A stretch of DNA of 64,000 nucleotides, taken from the NCBI RefSeq assembly GCF_002102345.1, contig NZ_LQPP01000011.1:1-64000 (forward strand), written 5' to 3'. How positions within the stretch are numbered: position 1 is the stretch's first letter; the number at the start of each line of letters is the position of its first letter. The DNA comes from Mycolicibacterium peregrinum. GTDB lineage: Bacteria > Actinomycetota > Actinomycetes > Mycobacteriales > Mycobacteriaceae. Below are positions 41,460 to 49,444 of the stretch, piece by piece. The notes beneath the pieces are model-generated. The model saw nothing but the letters and a program-made list of their open reading frames with translations, was not told the origin of the DNA and made no database searches. Position numbers and translations under genes: made by a program.

Positions 41460-41588
41460 AGCGCAGGTCTGTGGTGGCGCAGCCAATCTGCGGCTCCGTG
41501 CAGCCCGGGGAATTCACGGACGCGGTAGTTTTCCAGGACCGACAGCCAGCCTCGGTGGTTTCGGCCGGGGGTCGGGCTCACGCCATAG

Positions 41589-42614
41589 TCACGCAGACCG
41601 CCTATGGCGGATGGCGCGAAGGCCGGCTGCCATGAACTCCGGTGTCGTCTCCGCCGCGCGGACGGCGTCGTTACCGGCGTCCGCTCCCTGAAGCGCGCGG
41701 TGGGTGATGCCCTCGGCGATGACGCCGAGTTTGAAGTACGCCAATGCCAGGTAGAAGCTCCAGTGCGCAAGGTCCCGCCCGGACGCCATGGCGTACATCT
41801 GTGCCAGGGCGTCGGGCGAAGGCAGCCGCGGGCTGGTCCACGCAGCCTTCATACCCAGCACGAGGTCGAAAACGGGCTCGCGGTACACGCACATCAGCGC
41901 GACATCGGTAAGCGGGTCACCAAGAGTCGACATCTCCCAGTCGACCACGGCGCGAACAATATTCGGGTCGGTGGCGTCGAGAATCGTGTTGTCGACCCGA
42001 AAGTCGCCGTGCACGATGGATACCGCCGACGTAGGTGGCACTGCGTCGGCGAGGGCCGAGTGCAGCGCTGCGACGTCAGGTAGGTCGCGTGTCTTGACCC
42101 GGTCCCATTGTCCGGCCCAGAGTTTGACCTGCCGGGCCAGGAATCCGTCGGGGCGGCCGAACTTCTCCAGGCCGACGGCCGGGTAGTCGACCGCGTGCAG
42201 GTCGGCGAGCACGCTGACCAGTGCGGCTGTATTGGCTTCGACCGCGGCGTCGCTGAGTGTGGCCAGATCGTCCTGATCCCGGATCACGGCGCCGTCGACG
42301 AATTCGACGACGGTCATCGGCGCGCCGAGGGCGGTACCGTCGGCATCGAAGGCGACGGTTCTGGCCACTGGAACCGGGCTGTCCTGCAATGCGGAGGTGA
42401 CGGTGTACTCGCGCGCCATGTCATGCGCAGACGGGGTGAGCCCACTGGTCGGCGGCCGTCGGATCACCCAGGAGCAGGCGTCGTCATACGCCTTGAACGT
42501 CAGGTTCGATCGCCCACCGCTGATCAGTTCGACTTGTAGGTCGCCCGTGACCGGAACGCCGGAGCTGACGAGATAGTCGCGCAGCGCGGCGCTGTTCATG
42601 CCCGGTAGCGTCAC
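41589..42614 (-). CDS. APH-like acyl-CoA kinase, ACAD10/11- and LvaA-type
   Basis: 341 residues. N-lobe ISGGRSNLTFKAY and VIRRPP, then SIVHGDFRVDNTILD (HxDxxxxN) and RAVVDWEMSTLGDPLTDVAL (metal Asp). This signature is that of the kinase domain of ACAD10/11 and of LvaA from levulinate catabolism, which phosphorylates the 4-hydroxyl of 4-hydroxyacyl-CoA. The start overlaps the stop of the neighbouring ACAD as ATGA, the same kinase plus ACAD pairing as LvaA/LvaC. I infer a role in removing a gamma (or similar) hydroxyl through a phosphorylated intermediate. It converges on the CrtC-like gene across 129 bp with no visible gene. Confidence 0.85.
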   Translation of the reverse strand: MTLPGMNSAALRDYLVSSGVPVTGDLQVELISGGRSNLTFKAYDDACSWVIRRPPTSGLTPSAHDMAREYTVTSALQDSPVPVARTVAFDADGTALGAPMTVVEFVDGAVIRDQDDLATLSDAAVEANTAALVSVLADLHAVDYPAVGLEKFGRPDGFLARQVKLWAGQWDRVKTRDLPDVAALHSALADAVPPTSAVSIVHGDFRVDNTILDATDPNIVRAVVDWEMSTLGDPLTDVALMCVYREPVFDLVLGMKAAWTSPRLPSPDALAQMYAMASGRDLAHWSFYLALAYFKLGVIAEGITHRALQGADAGNDAVRAAETTPEFMAAGLRAIRHRRSA

Positions 42615-43819
42615 TTTCCCTCCTGTTCAGCGCGTTTGGCAGCGCCGACCACTCGTTTGGCGATGGCCCACCGGTGTACTTCGGAGGGGCCGTCGTAGAT
42701 GCGGAACGGGCGCACCTCGCGGGCGAGACGGGCCAGCGGCAGGTCGTCGGAGACACCCAGGCCGCCACACATCTGCGTGCTGCGGTCCACGATCCGGAAA
42801 ATCGCCTCGGCGGCGTGTGTCTTGGCGATCGAGGTCGCGGTCGAGGCGTGTCCGCCCTGATCGAGCTCCCAGCACGCTCGCGTCAACAGTGCACGGGTCG
42901 AGGCGATATCGATCTCGTTGTCGGCCACCATCTTCTGGATCATCCCGAGATCACCGAGCCGCGTACCGAAGCCTTCGCGGCGTGCCACGTGAGCCACAGC
43001 GATATCGTGCCCGCGGCGCGCCGCACCGAGCCAGCGCATGACGTGCGTCATTCGAGCGGGCCCAAGCCGCACCTGGGCGTATTTGAAGCCCTGGTCCACT
43101 TCGCCGAGCACCGCGGAGTCCGGGACGAAGAGGTCCTCGAAGAACACCTCGCAGTGCCCACCGATCATTGCCTTGTCCGAGGTGCCGATATGACGGCCGA
43201 CCCGCAGTTCCGGCGCGTCGGCCGGGGACAGGAACATAGTGGCTCCGCCACGTTGGCCGGGCTCGCCGGAGGTGCGGGCGAAGATGATGAAGAAGCCCGC
43301 GCCGTCGGCCCCTGTGATGAACCATTTGTGTCCAGAGATCCGCCAGCCGCCGTCAGCGCGCACCGCTCGGGTGCTGAGCGCCGACGGGTCCGAACCTGCG
43401 CCCGGTGGCGGCTCGGTCATCGCGAAGGCCGACCGGATCTCACCCCGGGCAAGGGGTTCGAGGTACTGCTGCTTCTGCTCCGAATTGGCGATGTGGGCCA
43501 GCATGTGGACGTTGCCCTCATCTGGTGCGGCGATGTTGAGCGCGGTGGGGCCGAACAGGGAGTAGCCGGCCGCCTCGAAGACCGGCGCGCGGTCGGACAT
43601 GTTCAGCCCGTGGCCGCCGTATTCGATCGGTCCGTGCGGCGCGAAGACCCCGGCGTCTTTGGCAGCCTGCTGCAGGACAGCTCGCACGTCATCGCCGCCG
43701 GCCGCAGCGATATCACCGTTGTGGTCGTCCTCGAGCGGGAGTACGACATCGCGGACGAATGTCTCGGTCTGCTCGACGAGTATCCGAACCTCGGATGAGT
43801 ATGACAGGTCAATCGGCAT
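42611..43819 (-). CDS. Acyl-CoA dehydrogenase of the ACAD10/11 (LvaC-like) clade
   Basis: 402 residues from the ATG at 43819. ACAD fold motifs are FAMTEPPPGAGSDPSALSTR (with an extra PP before GAGSD), ISGHKWFITGADGAGF, GFKYAQVRLGPARMTHVMRW and CGGLGVSDDLPLARLAREVR. The C-terminal motif is RIYDGPSEVHRWAIAKRVVG: the normal catalytic YEGT is YDGP, a hallmark of the ACAD10/11 group. LvaC-type members convert phosphorylated 4-hydroxyacyl-CoA rather than performing simple dehydrogenation. It is divergent from the XRE-TetR gene and translationally coupled to the kinase. Confidence 0.88.
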   Translation of the reverse strand: MPIDLSYSSEVRILVEQTETFVRDVVLPLEDDHNGDIAAAGGDDVRAVLQQAAKDAGVFAPHGPIEYGGHGLNMSDRAPVFEAAGYSLFGPTALNIAAPDEGNVHMLAHIANSEQKQQYLEPLARGEIRSAFAMTEPPPGAGSDPSALSTRAVRADGGWRISGHKWFITGADGAGFFIIFARTSGEPGQRGGATMFLSPADAPELRVGRHIGTSDKAMIGGHCEVFFEDLFVPDSAVLGEVDQGFKYAQVRLGPARMTHVMRWLGAARRGHDIAVAHVARREGFGTRLGDLGMIQKMVADNEIDIASTRALLTRACWELDQGGHASTATSIAKTHAAEAIFRIVDRSTQMCGGLGVSDDLPLARLAREVRPFRIYDGPSEVHRWAIAKRVVGAAKRAEQEGK

Positions 43820-43909
43820 CGGGACTCCTTGGGACGCGCAGGTGCAGCTGGAACGATCGTTCGGCCCTGTGTGCTGAAACGCTGACATACCGTGGGAACT
43901 GAAGCAACA

Positions 43910-43932
43910 GATGTTCAAATATTCCGAACATC
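43910..43932. promoter_or_regulatory. Candidate operator GATGTTC-N9-GAACATC
   Basis: Perfect 7-bp arms with an AT-rich 9-bp spacer, 20 bp before the XRE-TetR start and 91 bp before the divergent ACAD. Confidence 0.65.
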
Positions 43933-43951
43933 GGATGATGAGGAGCGCGCC

Positions 43952-44794
43952 GTGCCGATACACCAGGCGATTCGCACGGCGCGCCTCGGTGCCGGACTGT
44001 CGCTTCGGAGACTGGCGCACCTGCTCGATGTCAGCCCCGCGACGATGAGTGCGATCGAGACCGGAAAGACAGGAGTATCCGTCGAGCGCGTACTCGCGAT
44101 TGCCGAGGCTCTTGACGTGGACATCCGCACGCTGATCGGAGGTATGCGCCGACCGTCGTTGCTTCGCAACAGCACACACCGGGCGAGTTCCCCGATCGGC
44201 GGCCAGGTGTCGTGGCGTGACTTTCCGCCACTGGCGCTCGACCCGGTACTGCGAGCCGCCATCGAGTCGTTCGTGGCGACCGGCTATCACGGTGCCACCA
44301 TGCGCTCTCTGGCGCAGCGGGCCGGCGTCAGCGTTCCCTCGGTCTATCACCGCTACCGAGACAAGCAGGATCTCCTGGTACGCATCTTGGACATCACCAT
44401 GGGTGAACTGCACTGGCGGGTACGCGCCGCCCGCGACGAGGGGCAGACGAGCATTCACCGGGTGGCGCTGATCGTCGAGGCGCTCGCGCTGTACCACACG
44501 CACCGGCGTGACCTGGCGTTCATCGGTGCGAGCGAGATGCGGAGTCTGGCCGGAACGAATCGATTCCGAATTGCCAAATCACGCAGTGATATCCAGCATC
44601 TGCTCGATGAGGAGATCGCGGCGGCGGTCAGTGACGGACATGTTGCGACCGAGCATCCACGCGACGGCGGACGTGCAATCGCGACGATGTGCACATCTCT
44701 GGCCCAATGGTTTCGGATCGACGGCCCGTCCTCCCCGGAGCAGATCGCCCGGGAGTACGCCGATTTCGCGCTTGACCTACTGCGCCGCGAGTGA
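43952..44794 (+). CDS. XRE-TetR fusion transcriptional regulator
   Basis: 280 residues from a GTG with GAGGAG at ideal spacing; an upstream GTG at 43892 would place the operator inside the coding region and is disfavoured. Residues ~1-62 form an XRE/Cro-type HTH (IRTARLGAGLSLRRLAHLLD, then PATMSAIETGKTGVS). After a linker a full TetR module follows, with HTH (FVATGYHGATMRSLAQRAGV, then SVPSVYHRYRDKQDLLVRIL) and ligand domain. Two different DNA-binding domains in one chain are uncommon. Position opposite the ACAD/kinase pair suggests it controls that module. Confidence 0.88.
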   Translation: MPIHQAIRTARLGAGLSLRRLAHLLDVSPATMSAIETGKTGVSVERVLAIAEALDVDIRTLIGGMRRPSLLRNSTHRASSPIGGQVSWRDFPPLALDPVLRAAIESFVATGYHGATMRSLAQRAGVSVPSVYHRYRDKQDLLVRILDITMGELHWRVRAARDEGQTSIHRVALIVEALALYHTHRRDLAFIGASEMRSLAGTNRFRIAKSRSDIQHLLDEEIAAAVSDGHVATEHPRDGGRAIATMCTSLAQWFRIDGPSSPEQIAREYADFALDLLRRE

Positions 44795-45014
44795 TCGACG
44801 ACCGCGCTGTCCGCTAGAGGTGTCCCGCCGGTTTATTTCCACGTACGAAACACGTTGCGCTACATCAATACGACAACCGTTGCCGGCGGTTCGGCAGCTC
44901 GCCAGCAGCAGCTGGTCAGCGTGGATGCGTCGATGATCCGCTGTTCGGCGCACCAACTCACGCACCGGGGGTTGGCTAGCGGAGAAATGTGCCCAATTTG
45001 TCAAGGAAGATCTG

Positions 45015-45668
45015 TTAAGGAAGCCGAAGCCGATCCCCCTGTGGGGCGAGGCAGGCGGGAAGGAAAGCGCGGATGAGTCCTTCGTCGCCGCCGTCCTCGG
45101 CCCGGCCGGGTTCGGCGATCAAGCTGAACGCAATGCGTGTGACCCAGCGCGCCATGGTGTCGGCGGTGAGGTCGTCGCGAACTTCGCCGGCCTGCATGGC
45201 GGCTTCGAGTCGTCGGCCCAGAACTTGTGCAAGGTGCTGGCTCCAGGTTTCGGAGGCCTCGGCCGCGTGAAAGGTTTTACTCAGATCGTCAGCGCCGATC
45301 AGCAGTGCCATGGTGGGCGAGTTCCGTGCCCCGCGCAGCCCGACCGCGGTGGCCTTGACGAGCTGCTCCAGGAAGGGTTCCTCGGTGTCCCAACAGGGGT
45401 CGGAAGCGTCGAGTACGGCACGGATCGCTCGCACGAATGATGCGGCCAGCAGGGCGTCCTTGGTGGGGAAGTAGTCGTACACGGTCCGGCGGTGCACACC
45501 GGCTCTGTTCGCGATATCGCTCATCCGGGTGCGGCTCATGCCACGCTCGATGTAGCACGCTTCGGCGGCGGCAAGCAATCGCTCCCGAGCCTGCTCTTCG
45601 CCGACAGGTGCATCGGCACCCCATGGTGCAGCCCGCCCTGAACTCGTCCGCCCTGACACGCTCGTCAT
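45015..45668 (-). CDS. TetR-family transcriptional regulator
   Basis: 217 residues. A Ser/Gly/Ala-rich N-terminal tail precedes the HTH at ~30-75 (EACYIERGMSRTRMSDIANR, then VHRRTVYDYFPTKDALLAAS). The ligand domain is helical and ends with a Pro/Arg tail. The 220 bp between its end and the convergent XRE-TetR gene hold no gene I can see. It is divergent from the CoA-transferase at 46006, and the 337-bp gap contains a TGTGGTT palindrome with extra half-sites. Confidence 0.9.
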   Translation of the reverse strand: MTSVSGRTSSGRAAPWGADAPVGEEQARERLLAAAEACYIERGMSRTRMSDIANRAGVHRRTVYDYFPTKDALLAASFVRAIRAVLDASDPCWDTEEPFLEQLVKATAVGLRGARNSPTMALLIGADDLSKTFHAAEASETWSQHLAQVLGRRLEAAMQAGEVRDDLTADTMARWVTRIAFSLIAEPGRAEDGGDEGLIRAFLPACLAPQGDRLRLP

Positions 45669-45927
45669 TCTTGCAACCTCGATGTCGCGCTACATCTTGA
45701 CTGGAAACCACGTTTCACCCTACCGTGTGGTTAGAACCACAATATTCCAGATATGTGGTTCAGAGGACTCGAGATTCAATCGATTGGATACATTGGCCTT
45801 TCGGTAACGACATGTACCTAGTAATCTACGTTGCCTATGTGAGCCAGGTCTCGACATGTCGGAGCACCGTTGATACTCTCACTAAATAACGGCGCATCAA
45901 TGAGTCATAAATTAAAGGTAAGCGCAC
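45669..45927. other. Divergent regulatory gap upstream of the CoA-transferase
   Basis: An AT-richer stretch holding three GTGGTT/AACCAC elements (half-sites near 45699 and 45754, full palindrome at 45726). A short leader frame follows at 45928. No other gene is visible. Confidence 0.55.
45726..45741. promoter_or_regulatory. Candidate operator TGTGGTT-AG-AACCACA
   Basis: A perfect 16-bp inverted repeat 58 bp upstream of the TetR start. Half-sites AACCACG and TGTGGTT flank it on both sides. Confidence 0.7.
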
Positions 45928-46005
45928 ATGGCAGCCGTCGTCAGCGGGACCGCAAACCTCCGCGGCGATAACCTCAGCCCTGGCCCCGAGGATGGATGTG
46001 GGTAG
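45928..46005 (+). CDS. Possible 25-aa leader ORF abutting the CoA-transferase
   Basis: ATG at 45928 with AAAGG upstream; the peptide begins MAAVVSGTANLRGDN and ends in CG. Its TAG (46003-46005) directly abuts the ATG of the CoA-transferase, which has no good ribosome-binding site of its own. Coupled translation is plausible. No homology recognised. Confidence 0.4.
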   Translation: MAAVVSGTANLRGDNLSPGPEDGCG

Positions 46006-47235
46006 ATGCAGAAGCCGATGACCGGGGTGCGTGTCCTGGAAGTTGCGCAGTTCACCTTCGTGCCTTCGGCGGGCGCTGTGCTCGCAGACTGGGGCGCGGA
46101 TGTCATCAAGATCGAGAACCCCGTGACGGGCGATGGGCAACGGGGGCTGGTGACTGTCGGCGGTCGTTCGGCCACTGCGCCGGGGGTCGCGTTCGCGCCC
46201 ATGATGGAGGCACCGAACCGCGGCAAGCGTAGCGTCGGCTTGTCCCTCGCGCTCAACCAGTCGCGTCCGGTGTTCGAGGAACTCGTCCGGCGTAGTGATG
46301 TCTTTTTGACCAACTACCTGCCGCAGGCGCGAGCCAAGCTCCGGATCGACCTCGAGGAGATTCGCCGCATCAACCCGGCGATCATCTACGTGGCGGGCAG
46401 CGGCTTCGGCAGCGAAGGGCCGGACCGGGATTCCGGCGCACACGATGTCACGGCCTTCTGGGCACGCTCGGGCAGTGCCGACGGAGTGACGCCCACCGAC
46501 TCGGAAGCGCCGACCGGCATACCGGCCGGGGGGTACGGCGACAACATGGGCGGTATCACCATCGCGGGTGCGGTAGCCGCAGCGCTGTACGGCAGGCAGG
46601 CTACGGGCCAGACTTCCGTCATCGACGTCTCTCTGCTGGCGGTAGGGGCGTGGGCCAACCAGTTCAATCTGAATCTGGCGATGCTGTATGACTGCCCGCT
46701 TCCCAAGATCGACCACCGCGGCCAGGCCCCCGGCAACCCGCTGACCGGGGCCTACCGGTGCTCGGATGGCCGGTTCATCCAGTTGTCGATGCTGCAGCCG
46801 ACCCGCTACTGGTCACCCATATGCCGGCTGTTCGGTCTGGAGGAAGCGGCCGACGACGAGCGCTTTGCCTCGCTGGAGTCGCTCGCGGCGCACGCCGACG
46901 AGGCCACGGCACTGATATCGTCGGCGATCGGTGCGCGGACCTTCGAAGAGTGCAAACACCTCCTCAACCTGTCCGGCGGTCAGTGGGCTCCCGTTCAGGA
47001 TGCCTGGGAGGCCGCCAACGATGAATCGCTGATCGCCAACGGTCGCATCGCCGATATCGTTGATGCGCACGGCAATAAACAGCGGTTGGTGGCCAATCCG
47101 GTGAAATTCGACGAGGCGGCCGCCCATCTCACCCGCGCACCGATGTTCGCCGAACACACCGATGAGGTGTTGCGGGAGTTGGGTATTGGCGATCACGATC
47201 TGATCGATTTGAAGATCGAAGGGGCCATCACCTGA
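46006..47235 (+). CDS. CaiB/BaiF family III CoA-transferase
   Basis: 409 residues. VLADWGADVIKIENPVTGD is the N-terminal CoA-binding signature, and the likely catalytic Asp is in RDSGAHDVTAFWARSG. It is clearly paralogous to the enzyme at 32614: both share QFTFVPxAGAVLADWGAD, PNRGKRSVGL and the C-terminal RAPxFAEHTDEVLRxLG. It stands alone on the plus strand and converges with the thioesterase-like gene. The divergent TetR probably regulates it. Confidence 0.92.
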   Translation: MQKPMTGVRVLEVAQFTFVPSAGAVLADWGADVIKIENPVTGDGQRGLVTVGGRSATAPGVAFAPMMEAPNRGKRSVGLSLALNQSRPVFEELVRRSDVFLTNYLPQARAKLRIDLEEIRRINPAIIYVAGSGFGSEGPDRDSGAHDVTAFWARSGSADGVTPTDSEAPTGIPAGGYGDNMGGITIAGAVAAALYGRQATGQTSVIDVSLLAVGAWANQFNLNLAMLYDCPLPKIDHRGQAPGNPLTGAYRCSDGRFIQLSMLQPTRYWSPICRLFGLEEAADDERFASLESLAAHADEATALISSAIGARTFEECKHLLNLSGGQWAPVQDAWEAANDESLIANGRIADIVDAHGNKQRLVANPVKFDEAAAHLTRAPMFAEHTDEVLRELGIGDHDLIDLKIEGAIT

Positions 47236-47237
47236 GG

Positions 47238-47259
47238 CTCGCCAGGTCAGCCCGGCGAG
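47238..47259. terminator. Weak hairpin between convergent genes
   Basis: Arms CTCGCC and GGCGAG with a 10-nt loop lie just after the CoA-transferase stop and opposite the end of the leftward operon. Confidence 0.4.
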
Positions 47260-47276
47260 TTCGCGGAGGTACCGTC

Positions 47277-48098
47277 TCAGCTCGGTAACAATAACGGAGG
47301 CGGCGTGAATCCGGGGTTTACCAACGTCGTTGCCATGCCGCTGCCGATGGGCCCCGTCTTGTCGAACAGTGTGGTCACGCCGGTGCCGATCCCGGCGTGA
47401 CCGTAGTGGGTCACCGCCGCCAAACCAATGTAGGGACCTTCTGGCAAGCGAGTGAGCGTGAGGGTGTAGTCGGCGTTGATGAATTGCAGTCCGCCGGCGC
47501 CCCAATGGGTTATCGAGCTGGTCACGTCCCCGGCCATCGCGGCGCGCGTGAAAGGGGACAGTGGCTCGTCGTCGACGAGTGACTTGGTCTCCCGCACCCA
47601 CGCGAACTTCTGTCCGCCGTGCCGCCATTCGTCGCCACCGACACCTGGACTGCCCGCAATCGGATCGCGGCCGTAGGAGTGGAACAGCATGAGGTGGTCG
47701 TCGTTCGGCATATCCAGTGCCGCAGGGATTTCCGGCATCGTCATCGGCGTCGTCCACACCTTGTCCGTGATGTGTTCGCTGTGGCGGAGGAACAACACGC
47801 TGGCCCGGGCCACCATGACGTCGTTCTGAGTCATCACCGCGTCGACGAGTCGAAGTCGGTGCCCGTCACGCGCCACCGAGGAATGCACCTGCAGGGGTGA
47901 GAGTGCGACGGGCCGCAGCAGGTCGACCGTCAGCCGGGCGGCCTGCAGGTCAGCGGCAGCATCGGTGACTTCCTGCTCGATCGCCCGCGCGAGTAACCCG
48001 CCGACGTAATGACCGCTGAGGGACGGACCCCATGGCCCGCGCGCCAAAGGTGTTGGCACATAACTATCGCCATCGGTGACGAAGAAACCACTCGGCAT
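47277..48098 (-). CDS. Thioesterase-superfamily (double hotdog, TesB-like) protein
   Basis: 273 residues. The N-terminal half reads PTPLARGPWGPSLSGHYVGG and LARAIEQEV, then LTVDLLRPVALSPLQVHSSV, the usual TesB-like hotdog. The C-terminal half has SSITHWGAGGLQFINADYTL and GPYIGLAAVTHYGHAGIGTG, including the Asp-containing strand. Many actinobacterial members hydrolyse acyl-CoA; others are inactive binders. It is the last gene of the long leftward operon and could release or recycle CoA from dead-end thioesters. Confidence 0.75.
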   Translation of the reverse strand: MPSGFFVTDGDSYVPTPLARGPWGPSLSGHYVGGLLARAIEQEVTDAAADLQAARLTVDLLRPVALSPLQVHSSVARDGHRLRLVDAVMTQNDVMVARASVLFLRHSEHITDKVWTTPMTMPEIPAALDMPNDDHLMLFHSYGRDPIAGSPGVGGDEWRHGGQKFAWVRETKSLVDDEPLSPFTRAAMAGDVTSSITHWGAGGLQFINADYTLTLTRLPEGPYIGLAAVTHYGHAGIGTGVTTLFDKTGPIGSGMATTLVNPGFTPPPLLLPS

Positions 48099-48155
48099 TC
48101 GCCCTGCTCCTAACTCGGTACTCGTTCGGTGAGTATGCGCGCCGTCATGGCTCCA

Positions 48156-48677
48156 TCAGTCTTCGACGCCCCCGGGGACGTTTTCCGCTTGGTATTCGTC
48201 GGGTAGGCCCACCAGTACCGTCGCGATCACACATCCGTTGGGCCCGGCGTGCCACGAGTGCTGCGCGCCGCCGACGAGCACCACATCGCCGGCGGCCAGG
48301 TCGGCATGACCGGTCTCCAAGCCGATGCGTACGGTGCCGGAGATGATGACGCCGTAGTCGACCGTCGAGGTTTTATGCAGGGGCGCTTCGAGATTTGGTC
48401 CCATCTCGGTGATGATCCATTTGGTGGCGCCGACCGGAGCGTCGAATTCCACGCTGGTAGCTGCGGTGTCACCGACGGTAGGAGGTGTCGGGGAGGCATC
48501 CAGCGTCCACAGGTGATGTATGACAGCCTCGGTGCTGCGCAGTTCGCCTCCGGTCCAGCCGTCGGTGAGGATGGCGGGTGACCCGTCTGGTGGAACGTGT
48601 AGTACCGTCTCGGGCCGACCGTCCGAGACCACCGTCGAGCGGCCGTCTGCCGTCGTCCCGATGATGACTCTGCGCAT
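48156..48677 (-). CDS. Cupin-domain protein
   Basis: 173 residues. The cupin core is in the C-terminal half: APLHKTSTVDYGVIISGTVR (motif 1, with one His and a Tyr/Asp instead of the full HxH pattern), then LAAGDVVLVGGAQHSWHAGP (motif 2 His). The N-terminal ~60 residues have VSDGRPETVLHVPPDGSP. It could be a metal-dependent isomerase or dioxygenase, or a ligand-binding cupin. The classic extradiol dioxygenase signatures are not present. It lies between the alpha/beta hydrolase and thioesterase genes in the operon. Confidence 0.8.
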   Translation of the reverse strand: MRRVIIGTTADGRSTVVSDGRPETVLHVPPDGSPAILTDGWTGGELRSTEAVIHHLWTLDASPTPPTVGDTAATSVEFDAPVGATKWIITEMGPNLEAPLHKTSTVDYGVIISGTVRIGLETGHADLAAGDVVLVGGAQHSWHAGPNGCVIATVLVGLPDEYQAENVPGGVED

Positions 48678-48683
48678 ACTCTT

Positions 48684-49430
48684 CTACCTTTCCGTACGGT
48701 GCATTCGACACCGCTCGATGAGGGTGCGTGCCAATTGCTCGGGGTGGCTGAACATCACCTCGTGGCAGGCGTCGATCGTGATCATCGTCTGGACCCCGCC
48801 GAGCGCGGCGATGCTGGCATGTTGGGACGCCACCGACAGCGCGCGATCGCGGGTGGTCATGATCCAGGTGCGCGGTACGTCCTCCGGAAGCCCACTGCGG
48901 TCGACGGGTTCTCCTGGGACACGGGAGGATTCAGTGTACAGCTTGGACATCGCCAGTTGGCGCTGCGCGCGCGTCATACCGTTGCAGAACGCCCACCGTG
49001 CCACCAGGGCCGGAATCTTCATCGGTCTGCCGATACGGGCTGCACGCCGTGCGAAGACCGCCAACGGGCCACCGAGCGTGTCTGCAATCGCCAGCCCCTG
49101 CGGAGGAACGAAGGCGGTGGCCAGGACCATCTCCCGGACCCTCGACGAACCGAGCTTGGTGACCACGCCGGGCACCGTGACGCCGGCCATCGAGTGTCCG
49201 ACGATCACGATGTCGCCAAGGCCCGCGCCCTCGATATCGGCGACGACTGAATCGACCCACTCACCGATGGTGGCGGTGGCGAGATCTCCGGGCTTGTTGC
49301 CATGGCCTGGCAGGTCTACCGCGAGGACACGCAATTCCGGTTCCTGGCTGCGCAACTCGGAAATGGTCAGTTCCCAGCAGTCGGCGGCGTGCTCTCCACC
49401 ATGGACGAGGACGAGGTCGGGCAGAGTCAC
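48684..49430 (-). CDS. Alpha/beta hydrolase
   Basis: 248 residues from a GTG start. LVHGGEHAADCWELT carries the HGG oxyanion loop, the nucleophile elbow is IVGHSMAGVTVPG (Ser), and the terminal His lies in DACHEVMFSHPEQL. The layout resembles plant-esterase-type small hydrolases (salicylate methylesterase-like). It is located between the LLM oxidoreductase and the cupin, with 6-15 bp gaps. It would hydrolyse an ester or lactone intermediate, possibly one made by the neighbouring flavin monooxygenase-like protein (inference). Confidence 0.85.
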   Translation of the reverse strand: MTLPDLVLVHGGEHAADCWELTISELRSQEPELRVLAVDLPGHGNKPGDLATATIGEWVDSVVADIEGAGLGDIVIVGHSMAGVTVPGVVTKLGSSRVREMVLATAFVPPQGLAIADTLGGPLAVFARRAARIGRPMKIPALVARWAFCNGMTRAQRQLAMSKLYTESSRVPGEPVDRSGLPEDVPRTWIMTTRDRALSVASQHASIAALGGVQTMITIDACHEVMFSHPEQLARTLIERCRMHRTER

Positions 49431-49444
49431 GGGGCGCAGCCCCC

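Noticed and set aside
41460..41588. Minus-strand stretch between the CrtC-like and kinase genes that reads protein-like for ~40 residues (NHRGWLSVLENYRVREF and following)
   Set aside because: No start, no recognisable family, and the frame is only the end of a longer antisense frame through the CrtC-like gene. A remnant cannot be excluded but is not supported.
42674..43798. 374-codon plus-strand frame opposite the ACAD10/11-like gene
   Set aside because: It mirrors the third-position GC pattern of the real ACAD, and no recognisable fold or start signal is present.
48156..48677. Cupin as an extradiol or gentisate ring-cleaving dioxygenase
   Set aside because: The first cupin motif lacks the full His-x-His...Glu metal set of known ring-cleaving cupins. 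Only the general fold can be claimed.
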